A stretch of 56,393 nucleotides of DNA from Ectocarpus siliculosus (lineage: Eukaryota > Sar > Phaeophyceae > Ectocarpales > Ectocarpaceae): assembly GCA_000310025.1 (NCBI GenBank), contig FN648558.1, positions 26,195 through 82,587 of the forward strand. The letters run 5' to 3'. The notes below the pieces were generated by a model, which did not search any database, was not told where the DNA came from, and saw nothing but the letters and a program-made list of their open reading frames with translations. Every line of letters begins with the position of its first letter. Positions within the stretch are counted from its first letter, which is position 1. Both the position numbers and the translations under genes were made by a program. Positions 45,588-55,688 of the stretch are shown here, piece by piece.

Positions 45588-46975
45588 GTGAGGGAGTAAA
45601 AGTAGGGGACACGGAAACTTCGGTGTCAGGAATGCTGTTTGCGGATGATTTTGTTGGTATGTCGGACACCCCTGAGGGACTGCAACTGCAAATTGACGCG
45701 GCGAAGAAGTTTACTGATAAGTGGAGATTGTCTGCCAACGTTACGAAGAGTGCCGTCATGGTATGCAACGAGGGCAGGGAGGAACCAATAGAACATAGAT
45801 GGAAGTGGGGGATCGAGGAGATTGCAGTAGTGGACCAGTACACATACCTCGGAGTAGAGATCGCAAAAGATTGCTCGTGGAATGCACACATGTCCGAGGT
45901 AGCGGAAAAGGGCAAAGCACGAGCAGGGAAGCTGCACCCAATACTCGCAAACCGGCACCTTGATACACGCATCAAACTGACGGTTTTGAAGAGCGTAATC
46001 GTACCGCCGCTAGAGTACGCCGGAGAAGTATGGGAAGGAAATAAGAAGGTAGTGAAAGAACTCGAGGCGGCGCAGATGAAAGCAGCGAAAATCATCCTAG
46101 GATGCTCCAAGCGCACAAGTAATGCAGCAGTCAGGGCAGAATTGGGGATCCAATCCCTACGGTCGGGAAGAGACGTAAGGAAGCTGACATGGCAGTATCG
46201 CATGTGCGGGATGGGAGAGGAGAGGTTGCCGAGAATAGTATGGGAGGCGAAGTGGGCAAACAAAAAGAGGGGTAGACAACCCACGGAATGGGTCAAGGTT
46301 GTAGAGGACGTATGGAAGGGATTGGACATCGACGAAGATGAAACGCTGGAAACGGAGGGTCTACAGGGGTTCAAGAAGAAGATATCTGTTGCTTGTGCCG
46401 ACAGAGAAGAACAGAATCTAAGGAAAGAATCCAAGGATAAGGAGGGTCTAGAAGTGTACGGAATGTTGAAAGAAGGAATAGGGTTCAAGGATTACCTACA
46501 TGGACCAATGGATGCAGGGACAAAGCTTAAGGTCAAATTCAGGACCGGGGACATAGGCCTTCGCGAACGCCGACGAAGACATAGGACGGTAGACGACGAA
46601 GACGACAAGTTCAAATGCGATTGCGGCTTCGAATGCGAAGACAGTGTTCATGTAGTCGCGGAATGTCCGTGGTACGAAAAGGAGAGGGAAGTGTACATGA
46701 ATGAGCTGGGAAGAATACAAGGGACGTACAGGGAGATGTTTGAGGCATGGAATAGAGAGGAGAGGACGGTAGCGGTACTGGGGAGTAGAAAGTGGTTTGA
46801 AAAGGCGGGAAGTGACATCGGTAGGATAGACAAACTAGGGAAGACATTTTTGAGCCACCTTTGGCAAAGTAGGAAGGAACGATTGGCCATCGGTGATCGG
46901 TCCTGTGGGAACAATGCTCCGTCCTCTCGAGGACGCGTGGTCAATGGTCTAACCGCTAAGGCATGCAAAGCATAA
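45588..46975 (+). CDS. LINE reverse transcriptase, C-terminal part
   Basis: About 460 codons, open to TAA at 46973-46975. Starts inside the palm: MLFADDFVG (catalytic FADD at 45638-45649), then the thumb region (WRLSANVTKSAVMV, QYTYLGVEIAKDCSWNAHM, LKSVIVPPLEYAGEVWEG, KELEAAQMKAAKIILGCSK). The C-terminal zinc knuckle is CDCGFEC...HVVAECPWYEKE (about 46616-46685), standard for non-LTR retrotransposons. The N-terminal fingers and endonuclease are absent, lost through 5' truncation or in the gap. A decayed relative is antisense in intron 2 of the glycosyltransferase gene. The stop is followed at once by the tail and poly-C. Confidence 0.85.
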
Positions 46976-47000
46976 GAGTACGCCCCCCCCCCCCCCCCCC
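46922..47000 (+). other. LINE 3' tail shared with repeat A
   Basis: GGTCAATGGTCTAACCGC, TAAGGCATGCAAAGCATAAG, AGTACG, then a C-run. Repeat A ends GGTCAATGGTCAAACGAC, GGCATG...ATGAGTACA and C-run. The TAA stop of the LINE frame lies within this tail. The ATGC/GCAT pairing makes a short stem just before AGTAC. Confidence 0.8.
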
Positions 47001-47113
47001 CGGGGGGGGCCCCCCCGGAATTGAAAAATAACCTGGGATTTCCAGGGGACCTACCGCTGAACCCTGTAACCGGTTATAACCGGTACCCCGTTATCGACAT
47101 CACTGTTTTTAAC

Positions 47114-48566
47114 CCCTTTGGGTCTAGGCTGCACTGTCAGATTTGTTTTTTTGCGCCAAAAAAAAAAATGAGAGCGAGAGCGAGCGGGAGAGAGAGAAGT
47201 GCAGAGAAAGACACCAGTGTACTTCTGCACACGCAACAGCTATCTCCACCTGTAGGCCATGAGAGAAGCCGGCGACAGGTGGTGGCCACAGACAGGGTCG
47301 TAGAAAGGTTGATGGGTGGTCGCGCTGCGGTCAGTAGGGCAGGTTAGCTGTGTAGACTTTGAAATGATCAGTCGTCTAGCTGCCTCAACTAGTCTATTTT
47401 CGGTATATTGTAAATGATCAGTCCAGAAAGGGCAAAATGATCAGTGAAGACCCATAGCTGGTATTTGTACTTCTGTACTTCTCTGTTCTCTGTCCCCCCC
47501 CCGAAATGTGCCCTGCCAGCTCTCTAGAGCTCCTGTGTTTTTCAAACAACAAGCACATCCACCAGCACACACCTGTACCTCGTGGTTTCCTAGGTTCGGG
47601 CGAGGGTGGTATGTGTGGCGGTACGAGTGTGGATGTGTTGCTGATATGTTTTACTCGTCTACAGCAATAGTAGTAGTGTCGTTGTAGCGTTCGTTGTAGC
47701 TGCTGACACAATGACTGCTGGATCTTGGGAACGATTTTCGAATTGTTGGGAACCAACCATGATATCCTCGATATCTGGGCTTCGGCAGGGATTGCGATAC
47801 CCCTCCCTTTTGCTGCCCTCTGCTCTTTGCAGCAGTGGTTTCCTATACGTTCGGGCGAGTGTATGTGTGGTGCTGCGAAAGAACACGTATGTATGTTTGT
47901 ATGTATGCACACACGCGTTCATGTGCATACGTTGAGAGATCCATGATTTGGCATTGATTGGCCCCATTCCCATTCCCGAGACCTTGATATTACCCGCTGT
48001 CACTGACGTCTCTTCATTGGTCAGCCGGTTAGCGCGGGTGCTAATAATCTAGACACACCTACCTATGGACTTGCCAATACACGGCGCGAAGGGCTGCAGG
48101 GCGGCAACTCCACGACTTGCCACTACACCAGCATTTGCAAATGATCAATCAATGATCAGTGAGAACGCCTGAAGACTCAAAAGGGTTAATGTGAAGACAA
48201 CAACAACAACAACAACAACGTACGTTGTAGACCACGGATAAGCATGCTCAAAAATGCTCGCCGTTGGTGGCAGCGGGATGCTAGCATACAAAAACCAACA
48301 TAAGTTGTAGGGTCGGTCTTCGAAATAAAAGCGTACTAGTAATTTACGTGTGTCTCGGGAGATTCCAAATATCCGTGTTGACGCCGCCGTGATGAGCAAT
48401 ATGACCTGGTTGCTTTGGACACTTCTGCTGTTGTGTAGAACTGCTGTGTTTTGAGAATGTCTTGCCCTGTCCACCTCTTGTGAGGTTTAGGATTTTTTTT
48501 CAAGAGGGTTAGGGTTGCTAACCATGTCCTGATAATCTTGCACACTCAAATGCTGTCTGGCGCAGG
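47114..48566. other. No gene recognised; ATGATCAGT words and simple repeats
   Basis: AAATGATCAGT-type words occur at about 47365, 47413, 47436, 48140 and 48152. A (CAA)n microsatellite is at about 48196-48220. Frames on the minus strand (47418-48003) have no recognised domain. Confidence 0.4.
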
Positions 48567-48741
48567 CCCGTTCCGGCGACTTGCCACCGACTGCTCCGCG
48601 TGCGGGTGGAACTTCGTCGGCAACGCCAGCGTTCTCCCGACATGAATCAGCGACAGCGGCAGGCGAGGGCTCGGCTCAAGAGAAGGCAGGAACATCTGGG
48701 CCCAAGACCGGCACAAAGGCGGGTGTCGGGGCAGATGTGTA
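48567..48741 (+). CDS. Possible terminal exon, Ala/Gly/Ser/Thr-rich
   Basis: Follows CTGGCGCAG and reads ARSGDLPPTAPRAGGTSSAT on to KAGVGADV and TAG. Phase 0 and composition match the donor at 43680, so it may be the last exon of that block, the 4.9-kb intron between holding the hAT-like element. Low-complexity sequence makes this weak. Confidence 0.25.
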
Positions 48742-49511
48742 GTTGAAGGTGTGTGCGTAGCTCAACGAGAAGGACATATATGGATGTCCCGGCTGTGGGG
48801 CGTCCTCCGTCGCTTTCCTATCGCCGCCGTGGTGTTGTGTATCCTGTTCGTTACCCCTCTGGAGGTCATGTTTTTTTTTTTTTTGTGGAAGTTGTTCAAA
48901 TGTCAAGTAGTTGACTGCCCTGATTTTTTACCCATGGGTTGAGATTGCTCATTGGATTCGAGCGCGAAGTTCCGGTGAGTCGTTGTGTCGGACCCACCAT
49001 GACGCGTCGCTTCCGCTTGCGTGCCTGCCGCCTTCCTTGTCCTTCTACCTCATATCATGAACCTCTTCCAGAAGCACCCAAGCACGGGCCTCAAAATCGG
49101 TGAGGCCCGTGCTGACGGAGTCCACCTGGGCGTTGAAATCCTCAACGCTGTCCCGGCCTGCCGGAGGTCAGTACCTAGCCCCCCCCCTCCCCCCCCCCGC
49201 GTCCGTGTGCGTAGGTCCTTGTTGCCAACCCTTGAATCCGGATTATGAGGCGTATGTGTGGGTGGCTTTGGCTTCCACGTATATAGGCTAGCGTAGGTGT
49301 CACCATTGGATGGTAGGGGTCACCATTGGATGTTGTTGCTTTCACAGAGAGTCGGTCATGTGAAGTCGATTATCGGCTGTTGCTGTTGAACTACACCTTG
49401 GGTGTTTTCATCGCGACTTAGCAAGGTCTATGTCTCACAAGGTGTGTGCTACCTCGACGAACGTAGACGGGCGTTTTCTCACATAGTGCCCCCTTCCTTC
49501 TGGTCCGCACT
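48742..49511. other. No gene confirmed
   Basis: A plus-strand segment at 49054-49166 (QKHPSTGLKIGEARADGV) could be an exon but lacks partners. A C-run is at 49180-49200 and a direct duplication of TCACCATTGGATG near 49300-49330. Confidence 0.35.
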
Positions 49512-50513
49512 ATGCCTCGCAAGGACCCTGCGTTCAAGGGATTTAGCGACAGGTCGTTTATGATGTGGAAGCGCCATATCCTCATCCCCTTCGAGGCCAA
49601 CCTGAAGCTAAACGGAAATTACCAGGGAGACTCCACGGTTGTCCTTGACCCCGGGAGCTTCGTCGCAATCCAGAAGTATGTGGGCAGCCAGAAACAACAG
49701 TACTCGGCGGCGCAGAAAAAGAATCACCACGGTACGGGGTCTGCTGCTCCGGCCAAGGAGGCGACAAAGCCGTTAGTCATCGCGCGGGCGAAGGTCTGGT
49801 CGGACAACAAGTCGTGCCACTAGCCGCCGTCGACGCTAGAGGCTAGCGGGGGGCCTCTACACTCCGAGCTGTCCCCGCCTAGCACCCGGCACGCCGCCAG
49901 GGACGGTGAGGGGGGAGGGGGGGGCGAGGATGGCGGCTCCCCACCACCGGACTTCGGGGGGGGCGAGAATGACGGTGCGCTTGAGCTTGACGATGATGAA
50001 GCCGAAAAAGGATTCAGTCAAGGGACGCCCCCAGCTGGGACCATGGGCGGGGGCGGAGCGTCTAAAGGCAAGGGGAAAGGAAAGGCGGGAGGAGGACAAG
50101 CCAGCGGCAACGGGAGAGATGGCGGCGGCACCCCGCGTCGGGACAGGGGACGGGGGGGGGAGCTGCCGAAGTTGACGGCGTCGACCATGCAGGCTTTCGC
50201 TCGGGGTAGCGGGTCCGAAGATATTGCGGGGTACACCAACCGGTCTGCCAGCGCGATTGAGTCGGTCGCGAGCGCGTTGCTGGGGGGTGGCGGGGCTGCA
50301 GCCGGGGTTGCAGCCGGGTCTTGGGGCCGGGCTTCAGCCGGGGCGTCTGAGGAAGAGCGCAAGTGGCGAAAGGAACGCGAACTCCTCGGTCTGACGGTCG
50401 ACTACCAAAACAATAACAAGGACCGTAACATCCACGGACTGATTCAGAAGACGTTCAGGAAACTCGTATGCCTCAGCGACGACGACGAGGGTGGGGACGC
50501 CGACGACGCGTAG
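49512..50513 (+). pseudogene. 334-codon ORF interrupted by a single TAG
   Basis: From the ATG at 49512 one frame runs to TAG at 50511-50513, broken only by TAG at 49821-49823 (NKSCH*PPST). The N-terminal part (MPRKDPAFKGFSDRSFMMWK, ILIPFEANLKLNG, VLDPGSFVAIQKYVG) looks globular. After the stop comes an acidic Gly/Pro/Ser-rich linker, a Gly/Lys/Arg-rich stretch (GGGGASKGKGKGKAGGGQ), a Ser/Ala-rich segment (GYTNRSASAIESVASALL) and a charged helix (SEEERKWRKERELLGL). The C-terminus is acidic. No family recognised. It may be a recent pseudogene, a sequencing error, or an accessory protein of a transposon; the PIF/Harbinger-like remnant at 53.5 kb is on the opposite strand. Confidence 0.5.
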
Positions 50514-50762
50514 ATCTCGCGCCTCTTTTATATACTCGAGTATGTGTTTCGGCCTTTTCATTTTTTCTTCGGGTTTTGAGTGCGACGCGTTTTTTTTTTT
50601 TTCTCATTTTTTTGCGGGGGGTGGGGGGATAAGTACTTCTCGCTCTGCTGTTGTCATGCAGACGTGTTTGGGTTAGTTAAAGAATGGGGTGTGGTGTCGC
50701 ATGTCGAAGGTGTTGAGGTTAGGGGGGGTTAGGACAAGGGTTTGGCGGCCGAGGTGTTTGTC

Positions 50763-51248
50763 TCAACTCGGGTCCGCGTCTTGCGGCGCTTCCGTCTCAA
50801 CTGGGTCGTTTTGACTTTCGTTCGTGTCTCTTTCCATGACCGTTTCCCTTCGCACGCGTTTAGAGGGCATTTCTTGGTTAGTTTCCCCTGCAGTTTGTTC
50901 GGGTAATTGACGTATCTGGGTAAAGTGTGTCCTTGTTGTGGTCAGGAGAGAGGGGGGCGGTGGTTGATTTCTTCTAGCTTGATATGGTGAGTCGCTCGTA
51001 TCGCGCATCTTTTTCGTCTCTGGTGTGTTCCGTTGAGGTCATATTTCCTGCGCTTCTTCCATAAGTTCGTCCTCTATTCCTGAGTTTTCGGGTCTGTTTT
51101 TGTCGTGTTTTTTCCCCTTAACCTGCGTAGTCGCACAGGCGTTTTGAACTTCTGCGAATTGCCGCGCTTCTGTTTCGTTTCTATGCGTCGGTCGTTCCTT
51201 CCTCCTGTTCGTATCTCTCTTCATGAGTCTCCGCTTTCGCTTTTTCAT
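50763..51248 (-). other. Charged minus-strand frame with one TGA
   Basis: Two frames in the same phase (51248-51039 and 51008-50763) are separated by a single TGA and ten codons. The sequence is Glu/Arg/Lys/Thr-rich (KKRKRRLMKRDTNRRKERP; VRRETVMERDTNESQND), probably disordered or compositional. Around it, AAAGTGYGTYCTTGT...GGTGAG and GGCGAGTCGCT-type words at about 50930-51000 recur at 51315-51410, so the region contains a diverged direct duplication of about 385 bp. Confidence 0.35.
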
Positions 51249-51419
51249 GGGGGGAGAGGGAAAGAGTATCTCCGTTGTTTTCGCTTTAGTTTTTGTAGTG
51301 TTTTTTTTTTTACAAAGTGCGTTCTTGTCGTGGTGAGGACAAGTTAGGGGGGGTGGGGTGGGGGGGGGTAGGGGTGCGGAAGTCCTTCTCTCTCAATTTG
51401 GCGAGTCGCTCAGGGGTCG

Positions 51420-53541
51420 AGGTTCGATGCTCAACGACACGCGTGTTGGACCCGACATAGAGTCCGGGCATAGCCGCGTTTCTTCCTCGTTTCATAGACT
51501 GAAATGCTAGCTTATATGCGTCGATGGGATGCCGAAAGCCGTAACGCCAACGTTTCAGTGGGATTCTGATTGCAAGGTTAGGTTGAAACTCTATTGTCTT
51601 ATATTCCAGTGGGAATATGACTGAGGATTTCCTGAACTGAGTTGGCGCTCATGCGTACTGATGTATTGGAGGTTGGGTTTGACGTGTCCTGGCTGTTCAG
51701 GGTAGGCGTCTAATGTGCTTTCCGAACATCGACCTCGCTGGTCAAGAAGTTGGAACCAGATTGCTTTTTTATTTAACATTTCGTTCTGATGTACTCATCA
51801 TTTTACCGGGGTTGACCGTCGCGACGATCGAGATACAGTTCTGATGAAGCGTTGAGTTTAATGTTTGTTATTTTTTCGAGGTGAATTCTGTTGTTTTGGC
51901 AGCTTGAGATTTTATCAAGAGGAGTTAATAACATGGGTTTGGACTGGTGTTTGGTATGTAGGGGCTTTTTTTTGTTGCCATTTGAACGGTCCTAACGGTA
52001 AATTTGGCTTTAGCGGTATCTTCGCAGAACAGGGTGTGTGAGGTGCGCAGTTGGTACAAGTGTCATGTGCATGTCACAGGGGTTCGAGCACCCTGTTGTC
52101 GCTCTGCTAGGTGAACGTACAAGTCAAGTTTGTCGCAAGAGGCGCCTCCGGCAATAGTCCGAAGCGTGTTGGGGTAGGTCACGCCAACGAAATGCAATAT
52201 TTTCGTCTACCGCGGAAGTGTTCTCGGACGCAAGGCAAGACAACAAGAGGAGTCCCTCTCTCCCTCGTGGGATTTGCCATTGCCCGTTGCCGGTGACGTG
52301 TGGACTGCCGTCACGGCGGTAAAAAATTTAAATTATCAGCTTTGTTAAAGCTAAAAAAATCATGTCTACAATAGGAGGTTCCTTGTCACCGTCGACTTTC
52401 ATTTTTGTCGTAACCAGCGAGGAGCATTGTTTGCACGCACTTGGATGGGCAACTCCCCGCTCCCGCCCGCTACCGTATCCAAGGGACAATAAAACACACA
52501 CACCCTCCCCCCTCCATTGGACACGTCCCCCGGCATGCTACGGGAGCAAGCTTCCGCCCCGGGCTCCTCTAGCGACCTTACGCTACAACAAGAAATAAAT
52601 GTGTTACACTTCGCATGGACTGGACGGGTGAACCTCCTGTAAAACCAGCACGTGTTTGCGGTGGGGTCCTGAAATTTCGTCCTGTGGGGAAATTTGAAAC
52701 TGACAACCTGCTACACCCCACATGAGAATCGAACAAGTACACGAGACGCAATTTATGACAACCGTCGAATGTACACGGCAGAATTACTCGGCCGAAAGCA
52801 TGCGACCCAGTATGCACGGGTGTTGGGCTTACCTACAAAGTCTCTTAGTCAGCCCTCGGGTTTAGACGCTACAATTGGGTATCGCTTTCCCCGTAGCACC
52901 GGCAAGGGTCGATCAAGGGCTGGTCTAGCGACCCACCAGGGGCAATCGAGCGACACGCATCAGCACACTACTTCCTTTCGGGGTTTCAGTTTCAGGGCAC
53001 TCCGCCCCCTGCTTGCCTTAACTTCGCCATCTCAGCTTGTTGTTTTTTCACATTAGCTCTAAAATAGCTAACATCCATGGAGCCCTTCGTAATAAAACCC
53101 GGCACACGCGACGCGCGTAAGAAACGACACGAAAATAACATTGTACAATCGCTCGAAAATTGTGCTATTCGCGCGAGATAAACATGGAAAGATAACTAGG
53201 AGGACCAAAACGCTCCTAACCCACACTCCTACTTCGTTCAGTGCGTTGGGGGAGGGGAGGTAAATGAATACTACGAACAGGAAACTATTTGCGTGCCGGG
53301 CCTCAGAGCAAACGGGGCAAAGGGGCAGCCAAGGCAAATGGCCGAAAATGGAGTATGGCAAAAAGGAGCCAACAACAGGACCATTGGAGCTACAGCAGGC
53401 GCGAAAAGCACGACGGAGAACAGACTGAAATAGCACAGGGTCTACAATATCTCCACGTCTAACTGCGGACCCCTGCTAGGGTCGAATACCATCACAGCCG
53501 AGAGAAGGCAACACGCTCTCTACAACAAAGCGGTATCTAAT
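51420..53541. other. No gene recognised
   Basis: Short frames only. Near 53464 the words ACTGCGGACCCC, CTGCT and AGGGTCGA match the hairpin of repeat B (10.18 and 43.87 kb), a possible third fragment of that family. Confidence 0.35.
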
Positions 53542-53937
53542 TTACACTACGGGTAGAGTGGCCGTGTCGAGGTCGGGCCCAGTCTCTTCTTCGCTGCCTC
53601 CCCCGTCATCATCCGCTGTCTGCGCACGGTAGCTAGCCTCCGCCGCCAGGCGAGCTTGGTCGAGCGCGGAACCCTCCGCCCCCAACGTCGCCTCCATGTA
53701 GTTGTCTGCGAGGTATTTCGCCTCGCGGTCCCGGGCCGCCGCCGATGCCTGCTCAGCCGCTACGCTCGACCACGGGCCACGCGCGCGCTTGGTTCTCAGG
53801 GCGTCGACGAAGACCTCGTCCCTCCCCAAGCCCTCGTGGAACAGGATGGAGTTATACAGGAGAACGCACGCCTGGATGACCTGCGGAACCTTGTCGATGT
53901 TGAAGTACATGCGGTTCTTCAGGACCATGACTTTCCA
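53542..53937 (-). CDS. PIF/Harbinger-like transposase, C-terminal exon
   Basis: 131 codons from a CCACCAG acceptor to TAA (frame open to 53976). WKVMVLKNRMYFNIDKVPQV, then IQACVLLYNSILFHEG, correspond to the end of DDE_Tnp_4-type nucleases (RW-x-hydrophobic..., V-x2-II-ACCVLHN). The C-terminal 90 residues are a low-complexity tail rich in Ala and acidic residues. Just upstream (54030-54110) a frame ending PRDGLKG could be the preceding exon (FGRLKG-like), but its phase does not match the acceptor, so a frameshift or other exon is implied. Catalytic residues lie outside what I could identify. Confidence 0.5.
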   Translation of the reverse strand, partial: WKVMVLKNRMYFNIDKVPQVIQACVLLYNSILFHEGLGRDEVFVDALRTKRARGPWSSVAAEQASAAARDREAKYLADNYMEATLGAEGSALDQARLAAEASYRAQTADDDGGGSEEETGPDLDTATLPVV

Positions 53938-54477
53938 CTGGTGGCGGGAGCGACAACGAAAGACGCAAAGAGACACGAGAGCAAATCAAAGCAAGGCAGA
54001 GAGTACTCTGGATGGTGGTACCGTCATACCCTTTGAGGCCATCCCGGGGGGAAACATACAAGACATTGTTGAAAACAAAACCCGCGGGGTGAATGCTACG
54101 GTGCGAGATTCTATGTTTTTTTGGCTGCAAGGATACGGGGCAAAGTATCCCATGCAGCGAAGTCTCTATTCTCACACACTCCTACACTCCCCAGCCCAGC
54201 TGTCGTGAAGGGCGGGCCTCTACGGCACCAACAACAGGCAGTGCCTCGTCAACGGCACGGAACCACAACGCAACGGCGACGTAAACAGCATGTACACGTG
54301 GATGCGCTCGGAGCCCATGGAGTTATTCGTACGAATAAAGGCTCCGAGAAAACTCGAACGGACAGTCGCAAAAAAAAACGGCAACAACAGCAAACAACAG
54401 GCAACAAACCAGATACATACGGCCGTGGCTATCCCAGTGTTGTTTTCGATGTAACCGCGTTATTTTTTTTTTCACAT
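53938..54477. other. No confirmed gene; flank of transposase exon
   Basis: CAACAACAG/CAACGG-type simple sequence at 54240-54410. The possible upstream transposase exon on the minus strand is at 54030-54110. Confidence 0.35.
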
Positions 54478-55086
54478 GGGGGGTGGGGGGGGGGTGTACT
54501 TATAGTCGTGCATGCCGTAGTCGTTAGACCATGGACCTCGCATCCCTACAAAGCCGGGACGGAGCACGCCGGGTTCTCACCGGACCAGGCTCTCACATCC
54601 CCAAGCGCGAAGCGCCGTGAGGTATTCGGCGAGTCGCACGAAGGGTGCGCTGCATCCTGCTAAGGGTGTTCGGCATCTTGTGCTTACTTCCTTGCTTACG
54701 ATGACAGCTGCGTATGACTTAATATATTTTCTGGTGCTTTCACTTCCAGAGACAGTTGTAAGCGCTGTGTAACTGCCTCGAGGGTGCTTGACCATTTTAA
54801 CACAACGTGCGATTATCCCATTTGCGCGGAGTGAGGGTTCTTGACCCCGCACAACATAATCTACTCGACCACCATTCATGGTTACCGCCAAAAAAAAAAA
54901 CCAAAGGTAAAAACAAATCGGTACCCTGGTTGCCGAGCTCCCGAAGTGATCGGCGTATTTTACAACATCGCTGCCAAGCGACCAAACCCCAACCCCCACG
55001 GCAAACACTAGGGGGGGCGGCCTGTTTTACAACGTCGTTGCCAAGCGACGAAAACCCAACCCCGATGGCAAACATCGTTGCTCTAC
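54478..55086 (-). mobile_element. Repeat A copy 3 (array member)
   Basis: Poly-G at 54478-54494 is the reverse complement of the poly-C tail; body and T-tract inverted repeat follow, then two diverged 5' units (one with ACATCGCTGCCAAGCGACC), ending TTGCTCTAC before the next G-run. Differs from copy 4 at only a few positions. Confidence 0.9.
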
Positions 55087-55688
55087 GGGGGGGGGTGTAC
55101 TCATAGCCGTGCATGCCGTAGTCGTTTGACCATTGACCTCGCATCCCTACAAAGCCGGGACGGAGCACGCCGGGTTCTCACCGGACCAGGCTCTCACATC
55201 ACCAAGCGCGAAGCGCCGTGAGGTATTCGGCGAGTCTCACGAAGGGTGCGCTGCATCCTGCTAAGGGTGTTCGGCATCTTGTGCTTACTTCCTTGCTTAC
55301 GGATGACAGCTGCGTATGACTTAATATATTTTCTGGTGCTTTCACTTCCAGAGACAGTTGTAAGCGCTGTGTAACTGCCTCGAGGGTGCTTGACCAATTT
55401 GACACAACGTGCGATTATCCCATTTGCGCGGAGTGAGGTTTCTTGACCCCGCACAACATAATCTACTCGACCACCATTCATGGTTACCGCCAAAAAAAAA
55501 AACCAAAGGTAAAAACAAATCGGTACCCCGGTTGCCGAGCTCCCGAAGTGATCGGCGTATTTTACAACATCGCTGCCAAGCGAACAAAACCCAACCCCCA
55601 CGGCAAACACTAGGGGGGGCGGCCTGTTTTACAACGTCGTTGCCAAGCGACGAAAACCCAACCCCGATGGCAAACATCGTTGCTCTAC
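55087..55688 (-). mobile_element. Repeat A copy 4 (array member)
   Basis: Head-to-tail with copy 3 at a period of about 600 bp. Near-identical, including the A-tract inverted-repeat core and the two 5' units. The frame through the body stays open for 138 codons here. Confidence 0.9.

Larger units (their letters stand above)
44014..47105. mobile_element. hAT-like element with 8-bp target duplication, carrying nested elements
   Basis: The left end starts CAGTGATGTCGATAACCGG at 44014. The right end is ...CCGTTATCGACATCACTG at 47105; the first 16 bases of the inverted ends are identical. The flanks 44006-44013 and 47106-47113 are both TTTTTAAC, a perfect 8-bp duplication, and the ends begin CAGTG; both are hallmarks of hAT elements. 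Sub-terminal ACCGGTTATAACCGG words lie near both ends. No transposase is visible. The length is inflated by repeat A copy 2, the scaffold gap and a LINE fragment. Without these, the element would be about 0.95 kb and non-autonomous. Confidence 0.85.

Noticed and set aside
45403-46488. 361-codon minus-strand frame opposite the LINE ORF
   Set aside because: It runs through the N gap and is the shadow of the reverse-transcriptase frame, which has clear RT motifs on the plus strand.
46922-46990. Shared LINE/repeat A tail as a tRNA gene
   Set aside because: GGTCAATGGTCTAA resembles a tRNA D-arm, but there is no T-arm or acceptor stem; at most a tRNA-like tail.
49856-50362. Pro/Ala-rich minus-strand frames
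   Set aside because: Shadow of the GC-rich plus-strand ORF; composition only.
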